Under the pieces are notes generated by a model. That model had not been told where the DNA came from. It did not search any database and saw only the letters and a list, made by a program, of their open reading frames with translations. Of a stretch of DNA of 64,000 nt, positions 34,095 to 46,587 are shown one piece after another (within the stretch, counting starts at the first letter, position 1; each line of letters opens with the position of its first letter). Source of the DNA: Boothiomyces macroporosus (Eukaryota; Chytridiomycota; Chytridiomycetes; Rhizophydiales; Terramycetaceae); assembly GCA_027604185.1 (NCBI GenBank), contig JADGKB010000009.1, forward strand, positions 124,001 through 188,000, given 5' to 3'. The position numbers were made by a program, and so were the translations under genes.

Positions 34095-35770
34095 TTATTC
34101 CATTTTCGGCTTCCATTTAATCTTTTTCTCTTTGCTTGGTCCCCAGATTCGAATTTGGTGGTCGTCACTTGCAGAAGCAAACATGGTGTATTTGTGATTC
34201 CAGGTAACGCAGTTAACACAACCTGATATTAAATAAATCTGACCTGAATGCCCACCCAGCTTTTCAATGATATTTCCGCTCTCTCTGTGCCATACATACA
34301 CCTTATTGTCTATATTAGCAATAGTTGCCTTCGTTTCCGCAGATAATCAGGTTTTCATCAATTCCTGCAAAGCACGATCTGATAATAAACCTTCCAGTCT
34401 TTTGTCCATAGTACTTTTTCGCTATTGACTTTGTTTCAATATCCCATAGCTGCATCTTTGAGCTGGAAAGGTTTACTAGCAAATGCCGATCATCTCTTGA
34501 CAGGCAAATGGAAGTAATAGAATCCTTTTCTTCAAATATACTTATTTCTTGATAATCAATCAAGCTGTATATTCTGATTTTCTTGTCTGAACTGACTATA
34601 AGACGTTGGCCATCACTAGTAATTTTAATGTCCATGATTCTGATTCCTGGCCAATGGTGAAGCACAGTTCCATCTACATGCCACAAATACATTGATTTTT
34701 CAACACTGCCGCTAACAAATCTTGTTCCGCATGGTAACCAGGCACAGCAATTAACAGGATCAGCATGCTTGTCATATGTTCTCAACAGCTTTCCAGTATT
34801 GGTATCCCAGGCATTCAACGTGGTGTCATTTGATGCCGAAAGAATCATTTTATCATCGGGACTCCAAGCAACGTAGCTTATCGCTTGAGTATGATCATCC
34901 AAAATGTGCTTTACTTTAAAATGCTTGATAAGAACGAAAATACCTGAATATCCCATATAATAACTCTAGCATCTCTTGAAGCGGATGCTAATTCAGTTCC
35001 GCCATGGGAAAATGCCATATACCATACTTCATCCCTATGTTCTTCAAGTACATGTGTTGTATTCAATGGGAAGTCTTCCCTTTTACATTCATGATCAACA
35101 AGTAGTGATTTACAATCATCTTTGTTGTGGTAGAGACAATCTCTGCGCTGTTTGATTAAAGCTTGTTCAAAAAGACTATTTAATCGGTTTGGTGGAATAC
35201 ACATATCAGGAGACAGGTATTCTAAGATTAAAAATGAATACTTTGAATATCTTCCAACAATGATAACCGAGATCCGCCCTTAGAACCATCCCAATTTCCC
35301 ATCAGTTTGAGTTCCTCCAGACTTGTACACAATATCAGTCTATCTAAGAATATAAATACCTTGAAAGAGCATGTAGATCATCTTGGTTAATGTTCAATGG
35401 TGTGAGTTCATGCTGTAGCGTGTTCAAAGCCTTTTCAATATTATTATTCTCCAAGTACTCCAAATATTTCTGCTTGCGCAACAAAAAATACATTTCCTGC
35501 ATTAATCGTGATGTACATTAATATTGGCTGTATTAGTAATCGATAATTGCGGAATAATCTCTTCGGCAGTTTCCCAATTACCATCCAACACACTAGATCG
35601 TAATTTCAACATTATGTGCGACTCTAATTCCATTCCGGACTGTTGCTCCAACTGCGACGCTATATCTCTAACATTAAACCAGGTTACTTATAGCCCATGT
35701 CCGTTAAACTCTGCAGAATCAATCTCAGAGTTTCTTTTTCACGGTGAGAATGTTCTAGTACTGGCGGCAT
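34095..35770 (-). CDS. GID7: WDR26/Gid7-like WD-repeat protein of the GID/CTLH ubiquitin ligase
   Basis: Exons 35688-35770, 35517-35667, 35360-35496, 35242-35339, 34944-35221, 34329-34923, 34244-34309, 34095-34222; introns 20, 20, 20, 20, 20, 19 and 21 nt; 511 aa. The N-terminus is LisH/CTLH-like helices (LRLILQSLTDMGYKDIASQL; YFLLRKQKYLEYLE). Then the hallmark PPNRLNSLFEQAL, CLYHN, and FPLNTTHVLEEHRDEVWYMAF, followed by a seven-bladed WD propeller ending FASASDDHQIRIWGP. The GID/CTLH complex degrades gluconeogenic enzymes in yeast. One intron (34310-34328) has GC-AG ends. The last intron is 21 nt and stop-free, so retention would add seven residues. Confidence 0.92.
34310..34328 (-). other. 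19-nt GC-AG intron in the GID7 gene
   Basis: The segment starts GCAACT, has GCTAAT and ends ATAG. Splicing here joins GNE to DNKVYVWH, giving the WD-repeat sequence expected, while reading through hits a TAA. Confidence 0.8.
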
Positions 35771-36087
35771 CTTACAAATTCTTTTCAAATTAGGGTCTGG
35801 TATCGGATCTGGTAGTTTCCGCTTCTTTTCGTTTTGAAATGTAATTTTGAACGATTAGGAATAAAAAGTCCAAGTGGAAATTTGTACGAATGAGCACAGT
35901 CCAAAGGGATTATTTCGAGCTGTGGGTTATCCGTCGCCTACTTGCGCTTCATAATTTCGCTTTATCAGCGAGTGATCTTTCTTGACATCTAGTGGATTAC
36001 GTTCAGCTTGATTCCGAATGCCAACAGGTCAGAAACAACCAAGTAAAGTCTACTGCGGTCTATAAAAATGTTGTGGATGCACATGCT
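35771..36087. other. Intergenic region upstream of GID7
   Basis: These 317 bp lie between the GID7 start and the RPC82 stop, both on the minus strand. I see no conserved coding sequence or RNA gene. Confidence 0.55.
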
Positions 36088-37716
36088 TTATTGAAAGTCT
36101 CGCAAGACCATAATGATTAAATCAACCCTGTTGCTTTGTATACTCAACTTGCTTTTCAAGCTTTCCAACTCTTCCAAAATCTTTAATTCCCCATCGCTTA
36201 GCTTCGCTTCTCCTGATTTAATATCACTTCTGTTCGCTTTTTGAAGCAGTAGCTTTTTTCTGCTGATTTCGTATCGCTGTCGGTTGTGAAGCCTGTGCAT
36301 GGTCTTGATCCCGTTTTGAATCAATATTTCAGTGGTTTTCTTTACATCTGCGTACCATAGAAACAGAGTTCTTGAAGCTGAATGGTCGATCGTTTTAGGC
36401 ACATCCTATTTTAAAGCGTTCTTACTTGCATGAACACGAACCCATCCTTCAACATTTGGTATAAGAGCTTTCTGGCATCCTTTTCATCAACCAACGCGAA
36501 TTTGGAAACCTAGATTAGTATAAAGTACATTCTTGTCATCCAGCTTTTTCTTTTCTCTTAATAGCCTCCACAATCTACATGCAACACCACCGTATCTCTC
36601 TTTGATTGTATTTTCGATTATATTAATCCGGATGTTTTCACAGACTTTCTTTAGAGGAATAAGATATTGCCCGCCACCACTTTCATCACTCTTTTTAAAT
36701 ATTTGATCTTGTTCTTGAGACATAATTTCCATGTATTCGGCTAAAGCGTTCGTTACTGGTCCTTGAATTGTATCCAAATTGACTTCAGGGTTTTTAGCAA
36801 CTTCTATAGATAGAGTCATTACTGAGATGGACTCTGTAGATTCATTATTGTTTCTTGTTCTATTTCCAACCAAATTGAAAAACGCCTTCAATATTTGACC
36901 GGCAGTGGTGTTATATACCGCTTCAGTGAACGAAATAAGGTATAGATTTCTAAAGTGTATATGAAATTGTTTGTAATTCACCTTGTAACATGTATTGTCA
37001 TCTAGTTTGATCTACATTAGATATTGTTACCATCTTATTTGGCTCATCATCCATCATCAACATTCTCTTTTTTCCAGCCTTCATTTCCTCTCCATGTATC
37101 CTATCCGCGGCTAATTTTGCTCGTAATTTTTTCATTTCAGTACTGGTGAGTATCCCAGCTTTTTCCACCGCATCCTTTTCTTGCTGAATATAAATATCAG
37201 ATAAGGTATTCTGATCCTGCGCTGATACTTCAACAATATAATTAGATTGTAATAATGTATGAATGCTATTGTATACATCATCCTCGGAAATCTCTAGTAA
37301 TGATACCAAATCAACTGCCTGTAATCTTCCATAATTTAGCAACTTTTCTACAACCAGAGAAGCCTATATTAAATCCAAATACTTGTAGATCATATTCGCC
37401 TTCAATCAAATTGATGTAAGAAGCAAATCGTTTCCGCTCCAAAATATTTTCAATTGATACTTGATAATAGACATTATTCCTCCCTCTTTCAATTACTTGC
37501 GTAAACGTAACAACATTATGCTGGATTAGTATTGCTAGCGATTCTCTGATTAGTTTTTGAGGTAGTTGGAGCTCTTTGGAAAGTTTCCCCAGAGTGGATC
37601 TTCCTTTGGCGATTAATTTGGTCGCAACCGCCTACGTTAAGCGAATGTACCTGTATAATTGGTCCGAAATCTTGGTCTATTATATCTCTGCATAAATCAA
37701 TTGCATAGAGGGACAT
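36088..37716 (-). CDS. RPC82: RNA polymerase III subunit RPC3/RPC82
   Basis: Exons 37651-37716, 37383-37631, 37031-37363, 36529-37011, 36426-36509, 36088-36405; introns 19, 19, 19, 19 and 20 nt; 510 aa. It starts SLYAIDLCRDIIDQDFG, as RPC3 does, then four winged-helix regions (GKLSKELQLPQKLIRESLAIL; GRLQAVDLVSLLEISEDDVY). A helical region (YLIPLKKVCENIRINIIENT) is followed by ASRTLFLWYADV and a C-terminal coiled coil with a conserved leucine series. RPC82/34/31 form the initiation subcomplex of Pol III, which binds TFIIIB. Splicing restores all five junctions in frame. Confidence 0.93.
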
Positions 37717-37914
37717 GCCAGATTGCTAAAAAAAAGAAAAAACAGAAATGCAAGTATTGGACGGAAAGATAATACTTTCATACGGTAATTGGATTACTCT
37801 GTATTAGGAAAGGCGGTATGGGTAGAATTCACCACTGAGTAAGCGCACTTTTTGCGCACTTTTTCCGCACTTGTATTCAGACCTTGAAGCTTCAAATTGA
37901 ATTCAAATCATTTA

Positions 37915-38760
37915 TTAACCAATAACAATTGTTCCTTCAGCTTCATTGAGTTCGTATAATGGTATTTCCAAGTTGAGCGGAGCAGGTCCCTTTCTAATAC
38001 GGCCTGAAATATCATAGTGGGAACCATGGCAAGGACAGAACCAACCACCATAATCACCAGCTACCAATTAATTCAAAATTACCTTCTCCAACAGGAACAC
38101 AACCCAAGTGGGTACAGACACCAATCATGACCAACCACTTTGGATCCTTGACACGATCGGAATCTGCTTCCTTGTGACGAAGTTCATCTAAACTGACTTG
38201 GTTTGCTTCAGCAATTTCTACATTAATAAAACAAACCTTCATCGGTACGGTGTCTAATGAAAACAGGCTTTCCTCTCCATTTTAAAACAATATTCTTTCC
38301 TTCTGGGATAGTATCCATCTTGATTTCAACTTTAGATAGCGCTAGAACGTCTGCAGATGCTGATAAATTGACCAAGAACCCAGTGACCAAATTCTTTGCA
38401 GCCATTGCTCCAACAAAACTCAAACTTCCGACCAAGAAATAAGCGCCGTTTCTGGATGCTTGGTCGTCATAATTTGACAAATCCTTTTTATAATAATCTT
38501 GTTGTTTTGGTGGTGAAGTAATGTGAGTTTTATCTGATGCGACTGAGACTGGGCCAGCGTAATATCTTTTTTGGAATGATTGTTGTAATGGTGCTACATT
38601 AAATTATAATTGTACCTACAAAGTTGGTTCTTAATGAAACTTGTCCATTCAAAAGTGTTGCTTTGCCTCCGAGTGCTTTTTGCGCGGTGGTTAATTTGGC
38701 GGTTGCAAGACGTTGGGAAGGACTAACAAAAGTTGTGCGCAAGACGTTTGCTGCTGACAT
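37915..38760 (-). CDS. RIP1: Rieske iron-sulfur protein of the cytochrome bc1 complex
   Basis: Exons 38616-38760, 38237-38593, 38083-38217, 37915-38060; introns 22, 19 and 22 nt; 260 aa. A basic, Ser/Ala-rich mitochondrial presequence is followed by [20 protein letters not shown] (membrane anchor), a flexible hinge ([15 protein letters not shown]) and the 2Fe-2S head: [11 protein letters not shown] and [20 protein letters not shown], containing the two Cys and two His ligands plus the disulphide Cys pair. It transfers electrons from ubiquinol to cytochrome c1. The intron between the two cluster-binding loops must be spliced to form the head. Confidence 0.97.
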
Positions 38761-38984
38761 TCCGATTGTTGATGAAGTAAAAAAATTAGCAGTTTTGAAT
38801 TTTTAAACGCCACTCCAAATTCACAGGTGAAAATCAGATAGGTAAAGATATCTAATTGCCTGGGAAATAAGCGCCTTCACTAGCTGGTACCAGTCTGGGA
38901 GCCTAATTTAATTATCTCACAAGACCAACGAATACCACTTGGCTGCACCAACAACCAGGCGACTAAGAATCAATGCAAGACATT

Positions 38985-40877
38985 TTATTCAAACTCTGAC
39001 AAGAATCGCTTGATTTCAGTGAAATCCGCGTCACATCCAGCCTCTTTGACTTGCCGCTCGAGATCTGCAACATCCAACTCAAACTGTTTACAAATCATCT
39101 GTTCAAGTTCATTCCCAGCATTACTATTTTGTCTACGAAACTTTCTTAGAGATTCTTGGATCTTTTTAAATTCTGATAGTGTTTTAATACTCTTTTCAGT
39201 GTAGAGCTGAAGTACATTTTTGATGATGTCTGGTTTCCATTCAGAGTCAGAGATTGGAGTAAATAGGTCTTTAAGGAATGTTGATACGTTGGGAGTCTTT
39301 GTTTCGCCAATAAATTGCAAATTTCCAGGAATCTTTCCGACCTGCACACCGATTTTTTCAAAGCATTCCTGGGTTTGTAAATTAATGATCTTGTCTTTGA
39401 TTGGTTCTACTGGTATTTCGTTGATTATTCCGTCATACACTTTTTTTACATACTCTAGAGAGGCGTCTACTAGATTTAGCTTTTCTGTAATTATTCTAAA
39501 GAATGAAACCAACTACCATTAACACCAATTACCTTGTCTTGGACTTGCTTAAGCTCCTTGTACTGTGTGTTGAGATTACTCGAATCTTCAGATTGTACAA
39601 TCAGCATTGTAAATCTCTTGACCAACAGCACAGTTGTTCTCCAGAATCGGTGCCCGATACTAAATATAAACACATCATCACACCAAAGCTTTTCCAAAGC
39701 ACTAATGAGCGCTATCATTAATCGGTATTTACCTGTGTATTTAGTTTCCTCCTTTTCAAAATCACTAACGATATCATTATGACATAATTGAAAGTAAACA
39801 GACAATTGCCATCTCTTTTGGTACTCTTTGAAAATCTCTGGATCTACAAAATTGCTTAAGCGATCTATAAAGTGTGTACTTTTCTTGTAAACTTGATGAA
39901 ATGATTTCGGATCCACTACTTGAAACATTTGCTTATTCTTCATTAAAGAGATTAGAATCGGTTTAACAATTTCTTGTAATAAATTGTAATTGCAGCCTTT
40001 GAATGCTACAAGTGAAGTCTGAATAATTGGCGAAAGCCTGGTTTCCAATAGTGATAAAATTGTTTCAAAAGATGGTTCTTTTTGTAGAAATGGAACTAGA
40101 ATTTGGCTAATGATTTTATCAGCTATTCCAACTTGGTCAATAGTAACCAGAATTCTAAATATTTCCAATAATTCTTGATTGTGAATTATTTCGGATCCAG
40201 TAGGGGTTCCTAACCCCAATGTTGAGACTGAAGGATTGTCTTGAATTTGAGTTACTGAGGCTCTCTTTTCTTCATCATCAAAAGAATCCAAATCTATAAT
40301 TTCCAATAGGACTTTTTTCAAATCTGTACTGATTTGATCTACAAACTTTTTCTTTAATAGCTGATTCTGGCTATTGACAGCATCTACATTCATTGTATTC
40401 TTTTTAATCAGATATTCCAACTGATTGAGCTCTATTGATATTCTCGCTGCTTGCTTGTCATTCAGCAATGATTCAATCTTTGCGAACGATTCATGGATAT
40501 TCAAATAATTGGAAAGCGCTTGCTTTTGTATTTTGATATCATTCTTTTTCATCAATTGCGATTTCAAGTGGATTATTTTTTCATCGTATTCTGCATTAGT
40601 AAATTCAACCTTTGGTTTTCTCCAAATATTCTTGTTTTAAATTCAACAGCGGTTTCTTTAGTTCAAAAATCAGAGTATCCATTCCTACTAAATTAAGGGA
40701 GAGATTGATGAATAGTTGGTAATCATTGTTAATCAGCTGATATAATTCCTGCTGCAACTGCCTCGATATTTTACTTAATTCTTCAATCATTTTTTTGTTT
40801 GGTATTTGCTTCTTGCTATTGATAAACTCGAGTAACTGGAATTCATCGTTGAAATCTGAAAGTGAAAGTTCGTTCAT
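38985..40877 (-). CDS. COG2: Conserved oligomeric Golgi complex subunit 2 (COG2)
   Basis: Exons 40610-40877, 39733-40590, 39533-39711, 38985-39512; introns 19, 21 and 20 nt; 610 aa. The N-terminus carries the diagnostic INNDYQLFINLSLNLVGMD, equivalent to INKDYADFVNLSTNLVGMD of animal COG2. Long helices follow (NYLNIHESFAKIESLLNDKQ). The C-terminal half has CDDVFIFSIGHRFWRTTVLL and a final helical domain. COG2 belongs to lobe A of the COG tether for intra-Golgi retrograde vesicles. The 21-nt second intron has no in-frame stop. The start lies 35 bp after the CDK8 stop on the same strand. Confidence 0.9.
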
Positions 40878-40912
40878 TTCACGATTGAATTTAGATTTGG
40901 AAAAAATTAGCT

Positions 40913-42107
40913 TTATTTTGCAAGTTTCTTGTCTTCTCTCCTCATTGGGTAATGGATTGTTTGCTTTCTGGTTTTCGGATTGATAAAAGAACTGGGGTTA
41001 ATTAGAAATTACTTTTGGCTCGGCCTTGGTTGTTCCAAGAAATACGGATGCTTTAACGCATTCTCTGCTGATATTCGCTTGTGGGGATCATATTCTAGCA
41101 TCATTGAAAGAAGGTTGAATCCGCTCTCTACTTTGGGGAAATATGTTTGATGTTGGTATAGATGCTTTAGGTTATTCTGTGTGTTGTGCTTTAGCGTTTT
41201 CAGTTTCTCGTACTCTGGCATATATTCTATTTCCTGCCATCGATCAGCTATATTAGTTCAAGTTACTTGTTGGGAAGCCCAACACATCAATGATTTTAGT
41301 CAGTTGGTCTTTTTGGAATGGAATTGTTTTCTTTGCATCCATTTTGGCTTCATCTCCTTTAAATAGCGGTTTGAGCATTAGCAATTCTGCATATATACAT
41401 CCAATTGCCCAGATATCTATTCCTTTGGTATAATGGCGAGATCCTAGCAACAGCTCTGGTGCTCGGTACCATATAGTAACAACCACTTTATCACCATGAT
41501 ACAAGGGGTATATTGGTGCTTGAAATAATCTCGCCAAGCCTAAATCGGCAATTTTAACCACTCCGTCCGTTGTTACAAGGATATTTGCAGGCTTCAAATC
41601 CCTGTGCAGTACCCAGTTATTATGCATATAAGACACTCCATTTAGAATCTGCCATAGAAATGATTTCACTGTATAATCCGGAATTCCTTTTCTTTCGGTT
41701 TGTAAATGATGCTGTAATATTTGAAGCAAATCGTGTTCCGCATAATCAAACACCATCGCTATTGACCTGTCTGAAGGATCTAGTATTACTTGTTCTAGAA
41801 ATACAATATTTTCATGCTTCATTTCCCTACAGAGAGAAATTTCCCTACAAGCGGATTGAGATATTCCACTCGACAGGGCAGCTTCGCCTTCCTTGTCCGG
41901 CTTGAATTTCTTTATTGCGTAGATTTTAGGGTGTCCATTCTTCTTGGTTGCCTTGAAGACGTTCCCGTAAGTTCCAGAGGATATAAACGAAATGGTATTG
42001 TATTGATTGGCGATTGGGATTCTTTCCCTGTCCTTTCTCTGTTTAAATATCTTGTATTGCTCTATTTTTGCTTTATTTACTTGAGTGGAACTCTGACTTG
42101 AATCCAT
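40913..42107 (-). CDS. SSN3: Cyclin-dependent kinase 8 (Srb10/Ssn3) of the Mediator kinase module
   Basis: Exons 41267-42107, 41013-41247, 40913-40991; introns 19 and 21 nt; 384 aa. The kinase has [45 protein letters not shown] (SMSACRE equivalent), [36 protein letters not shown] and [13 protein letters not shown]. The position of a T-loop phosphosite is not used, as in CDK8. The C-terminal joint [15 protein letters not shown] is typical. CDK8 with cyclin C and Med12/13 represses or modulates Pol II transcription. It sits just upstream of COG2. Confidence 0.95.
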
Positions 42108-42513
42108 TTTGTTTTTGATTTTGTAAATTTCTGAATGGAAAATCTTGGTGAGGATTCACTCTGAATTCGCTGGCTTTGCATTCCTAATACTGTTGCAAAT
42201 GTGGGCAGTCTTAATTTGATAATTTCACAAGTACTGATCCAGTGCTTACTGGACTATTAAGATTGAGCACACTTATAAGAGCAATAGTACTTTGAACGGA
42301 AATCAATGAGATGCAATAATGCAAAGTGTTAATGCTGTGAATCTCCTTGATGAGTTACTCTTGAATTCATCAATGGTCTAGATATTTCAACAACCCTCAT
42401 CTGATAGCAGAATTCAAGAGACAAATTAAGTATTATTTCCCATTTAATGGTTTCAATGGGTCCAGCCAGGGATGACTAAGCAGAGAATGTCGACGCGAAT
42501 TTGTTTGTTTTAA
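42108..42513. other. Divergent intergenic region, CDK8 and tectonic
   Basis: These 406 bp separate two divergent start codons. AT-rich with several in-frame stops on all frames. Nothing recognised. Confidence 0.55.
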
Positions 42514-44649
42514 ATGCGAAATATATTTCTATTGTCAGTAGCTTCAACCATTGTGGCAAACAATAGAGCAAAGAGAAATCAAAATGGCACGAATACACCA
42601 GCCTCAACTCTAGAAAGTGCAGGAAACTTTACCGGCAATGCTACAGCGATTGGACAAAGTCAAACTACACAAGCCGGATTGCAGCCTACACCAGCAACCT
42701 CTATTGCGAGTACAACCGATGCAAACACGGTTAGTTCAAGTACAGTGTCTCCTACCGTGATATTTGCCAATAATCAAATTGCACGATCAGATTTCAATCA
42801 TTCAGTAGGAATATCATGGTCGAACGTGATTACTTCACAACCATTAACAAACTGGAACAGAGATATCTCTGTTTGTTCCTGTGATTTGACATTTAATCAA
42901 TGTGATCCTAACTGCTGCTGTGATCCAGACTGTACTGCCAACGGAGAACAATCTGCTTATTTTACCACTTGTCAAACAACCACTCAAACGACTTTGCCGT
43001 ATTGTTCGTCTTATTTGAGCAAAGTTACCTGGGCTGACGGTGTAAAAATCAAAACCATCCCAGCTTTAGGTGGTGGGTTGTGTCTCATGTATGTAAACTG
43101 TAAGTGGAGATTAATTTAGCTGCTGTGAAAGGAGAATATTTCACGGATGTAGGCAGTTTTACTGATGATACATCTTTTACTGCGCAGTACGAACAAGGGC
43201 TATATCTCACTAGTAAAACTACTTATGATATCGCTGTTAATATCTCAGTCAGTCCATACAAGGTAAATTCAAGTTGACACAGTATGGAGACGGAGTTCAA
43301 GTCTTGTACACAACTTTGAATCAGTATAGTTACATGAAATTACCAGTAACAAGCTCTCCGACTTGCTCTTCAAAAGATATCGTTCGTAATTGATTTTTAA
43401 TTCAGCTATAATGAAAAATGTACGCAACCAATGCAATCAACTGATTACCTCAACTTCCATATGTGGGAATGGAACAGTATTTGATTATCAGTACTACATT
43501 AAAGGGTATTCGATTGTAGGGGTAATTTTAAACTGAAAAAGGATCCAACTTCATCCGCAACTGTTACTACTAGTACAAACTTTATGTGTATTGATCCAAA
43601 TACAAATGTAGCGACTAGTAGCTGTCCATCTCTACCAACTTCTCCAACACCTGTTCTATCCGGGACTACTTGCTCGAATACGGTTGTAGAAGTAGCCTTG
43701 GTATTCTCTTACAAGATTGTTTCATCTGTTCTCACATTAACATCGTTGGATATTACATTTGTGCTTGATTCTAGAACCATGAGTAATTCTATTGAACAAA
43801 CCTTTTCTGTAGAATACCAATTGGAAGGCACTGTAAACGTGTATGCTAAATCCGGAAATCCAGGATACATTTACGGGCTGCCAGTTTTATCAGGGTTAGA
43901 AGTATCACAAGGATCCAGTAATGCAATATCATTTAACACTGACCCTCAATTCGGCATTACTCTTGTAAAAGATACCCTGTCTTCTGGCACGATTGGATGT
44001 ACATCGTCAACCTCCGATTACGGAAACAGGCTGCCGGTAACTTTTGGAGAGAACACAATCTCAGGCTGCACTCTGTGGTTGACTCGCGACGACCTGTTGA
44101 ATAACTGTGATTCGTTAAGAAGCAGGATATACAATCTGCAAACCCTCACTGCACAGAATATCGATTCAATCGGAAAGTTTGGTAACGCAAGCACTACAAA
44201 TGTATACGACTGGATCAAAATTATAAACAATCCTCCGTCAGCTTTAACAGGAACTACCAGTTCGGTAAGTTTTATTAATTTAGCCGGGAACAGGTGTTGG
44301 TATATGCTCAAATTTGCTCACAAGTTTCAATGTCGAGTTTCTGTACTCTAGCTATGGCTCAACGTCTGATCCTCAACAAGCAATAGTTGGTGCAAGGTAC
44401 TCTTATACTTCAGGTACATTTGAATGGACGTGTGAGTCAGTACAAGACTGTGTTGACCCAAATATTTATGTTTCTGGGTCAGAGTCACAAAGCAATATTG
44501 GAACTGTAAAAAAACCTTTCCAGTTATCGAGTACAGTGTCGTTTGTACAAGTATCCACTTTGACTTTGCAATTGTATGTTCCACCTCCGCCAAAGATTTA
44601 TGCAGAACTACCAGATGATATTTGGTATCCATTCAGTATCCCAACCTGA
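42514..44649 (+). CDS. TCTN1: Tectonic-family ciliary transition-zone protein
   Basis: Exons 42514-43099, 43120-43262, 43283-43385, 43406-43521, 43542-44264, 44284-44649; introns 20, 20, 20, 20 and 19 nt; 678 aa. A hydrophobic start (RNIFLLSVASTIVA) could be a signal peptide, followed by a Ser/Thr-rich stretch. The Cys-rich tectonic signature follows: CSCDLTFNQCDPNCCCDPDC. Later are SGNPGYIYGLPVLSG, VTFGENTISGCTLWL, GTGVGICSNLL and the ending LPDDIWYPF. No C-terminal membrane helix is seen. Tectonics act in the MKS/B9 complex at the cilium base. The family is rare in fungi, so this supports a flagellated lineage. Confidence 0.93.
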
Positions 44650-44675
44650 GCATAATGTTTATTTAAATAAAAGTG

Positions 44676-46024
44676 TTAGTTTTTGAGAAGTTCCAACATT
44701 TCTTGTTTACTGGTAATCTTTTCCCTTAGCTTACCCCTTGGTTCTCCTCGTTTGATTTCTACTTTGTCCAGTTTCAAGTAATCGCCAAAAGTAGTAGAGC
44801 CTGGAATATCGATTGTGGTTTCTACATGAGATTGCAGTTACCTGGCTTTTCAGTAAAGAGAGGGATATCTTGGACTATAGAGCGGCAAGTTTCTTGAGAA
44901 TCATATAAAGTAGAAGCGAGCTCACCGCGACCAGTCTTGATCCATCCAGCAGTATATAATCCAGGAACGATATTTCCAGCCTAACATTACGGAATTATTA
45001 CGTTGTCAAACACCCTCCCTTGAGAATTTGGAATAGTCTTGAAGTTTGGATTGAATGGAACGCCATCTAAATGTTCACCTTCATATCCAATACTCTTGAT
45101 TAACAATCCGCAAGGAATATACTCTTGCTCCTCTGTCTGCTTTACTTTTCCATTCTCCAAGATATTCTTTGCCAACTTGACTCCAACTATCTCATTATTT
45201 TCAGAAACTATTTCGACTGGTGACTTCCAGAAATCCAACTTCCAATTCTTTTCGAATTCGCCCTTCTTTGACTTTGCCATGACTTGAATTAATCGGCTAA
45301 GAGGTCGGTTTTCTATTTTTGACAGCATTTCCTTATTTTCTTCTTGGATTTTTGCAATTAATGGATTTGGAGTATATCCAATGTTCTTTGTCTGTAATTC
45401 CCGAACTTCTTTAGTGGTAAAACTAACTTGCAATACTCCTCTCCTTCCTATTACATGGACATTTTTGATTGAACTTTTCTTTAACAGGTCCAAAGCTTTT
45501 TGCGAGATATCTGTGTTTTCAAAGTCATCCGCAAGCAATATTCTTGTACAATCAATAGCAACGTTTCCTTGTCCAATAATCACCGCCGTGTCAGTCTTTA
45601 AACTGGGCTGGATTTGACAATCTGGTTCTCCGTTGTACCATCCAACAAAATCTTTGGCTGAAAATACATTCTTGGAATCCTCACCTTTGATTCCCAACTT
45701 CTTGTCATACTTTGCTCCAGTTGCTACTACAACAGCGTTATAATCCTGTAACAATTTTTCAATTGAAATATCCCTTGGCACTTGAACATTACCAATGAAT
45801 TTGAAATTCTCATGCTGAGCAATTTGGGTGAATTTGTCGGTGACATTCTTTACTGATTGATGGTCGGGAGCAACTCCATATCTTACTAATCCGAAAGGGA
45901 ATATCCGCTGTTCTAGCATTGTGACTTTGAATCCTTCCTTTAATAGGTTCTGGGCTGTGTAAAAGCCGGCTGGTATTAATTATAATTCACCTGGGCCTCC
46001 ACCAACAATGCAGGCTCTGAGCAT
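44676..46024 (-). CDS. ARH1: Adrenodoxin/ferredoxin-NADP+ reductase, mitochondrial (Arh1/FDXR)
   Basis: Exons 45991-46024, 45002-45969, 44842-44980, 44676-44821; introns 21, 21 and 20 nt; 428 aa. The FAD-binding GGGPAGFYTAQNLLKEGF motif is completed only by splicing the first intron. Then FGLVRYGVAPDH, VVVATGAKYDKKLGI, GQGNVAIDCTRILL (NADP fold), IGRRGVLQVSFT and TAGWIKTGRGELASTL. The enzyme passes electrons from NADPH to ferredoxin for Fe-S cluster and haem A synthesis. No long presequence is visible at the chosen start. It converges with tectonic, 26 bp between stops. Confidence 0.95.
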
Positions 46025-46098
46025 TAATCAAACATTTTTTTGCTCAACATAAAATACAACTTGGTCACGTGAAAACACATACAAGAATTCTATATTTA

Positions 46099-46587
46099 TT
46101 AAGGGAAACCTCCATACTCATCCAAGAAAGCAGATAGGCTTTGCAGTATTGACAAGATGCTATTCTTAAAGTGCCAGAGTCTATCCATATCAAACGAGGC
46201 TCTGCAGTTTGGGCATTTACAACTTCTTCCAAGCCAAGTATCCAGACAGTTTGAATGAAAGGCAGTCTTGCATTGCTGTTCACATACGCGTATTTTATCT
46301 GAATTTATCAAATCATAGCAAATCGGACACTCCACAAACAACATTTCATCATCGACAAATCTGCAAAACTGGTTATCATGCATTTCATCAATTTCAAATA
46401 GTTTTACTCCGTCACTACTCGTTGCCGTTTTTACCTTTTTAGATAAATGTTCAAGCGAGATATTTCTTTTGCATAAACTGATTTGAAGTAGTAATACAGG
46501 GAATGGGATTGATCTAGTTTCCTGCCGCAACTCCAAATATGCTTTTACTATATACGCGCAATCATTCCATTCGTTTTTCAGCCTCAT
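46099..46587 (-). CDS. RING-finger protein
   Basis: A single exon of 162 aa. The C-terminal half is a RING: CPICYDLI, CEQQCKTAFHSNCLDTW and CKCPNCRASF supply the C3HC4-type zinc ligands. The N-terminal half (WNDCAYIVKAYLELRQ, then a hydrophobic strand) is not recognised; the arrangement recalls the end of FANCL and other E3 ligases, but similarity is too weak to name it. Predicted ubiquitin E3. Substrates unknown. Confidence 0.75.
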   Translation of the reverse strand: MRLKNEWNDCAYIVKAYLELRQETRSIPFPVLLLQISLCKRNISLEHLSKKVKTATSSDGVKLFEIDEMHDNQFCRFVDDEMLFVECPICYDLINSDKIRVCEQQCKTAFHSNCLDTWLGRSCKCPNCRASFDMDRLWHFKNSILSILQSLSAFLDEYGGFP

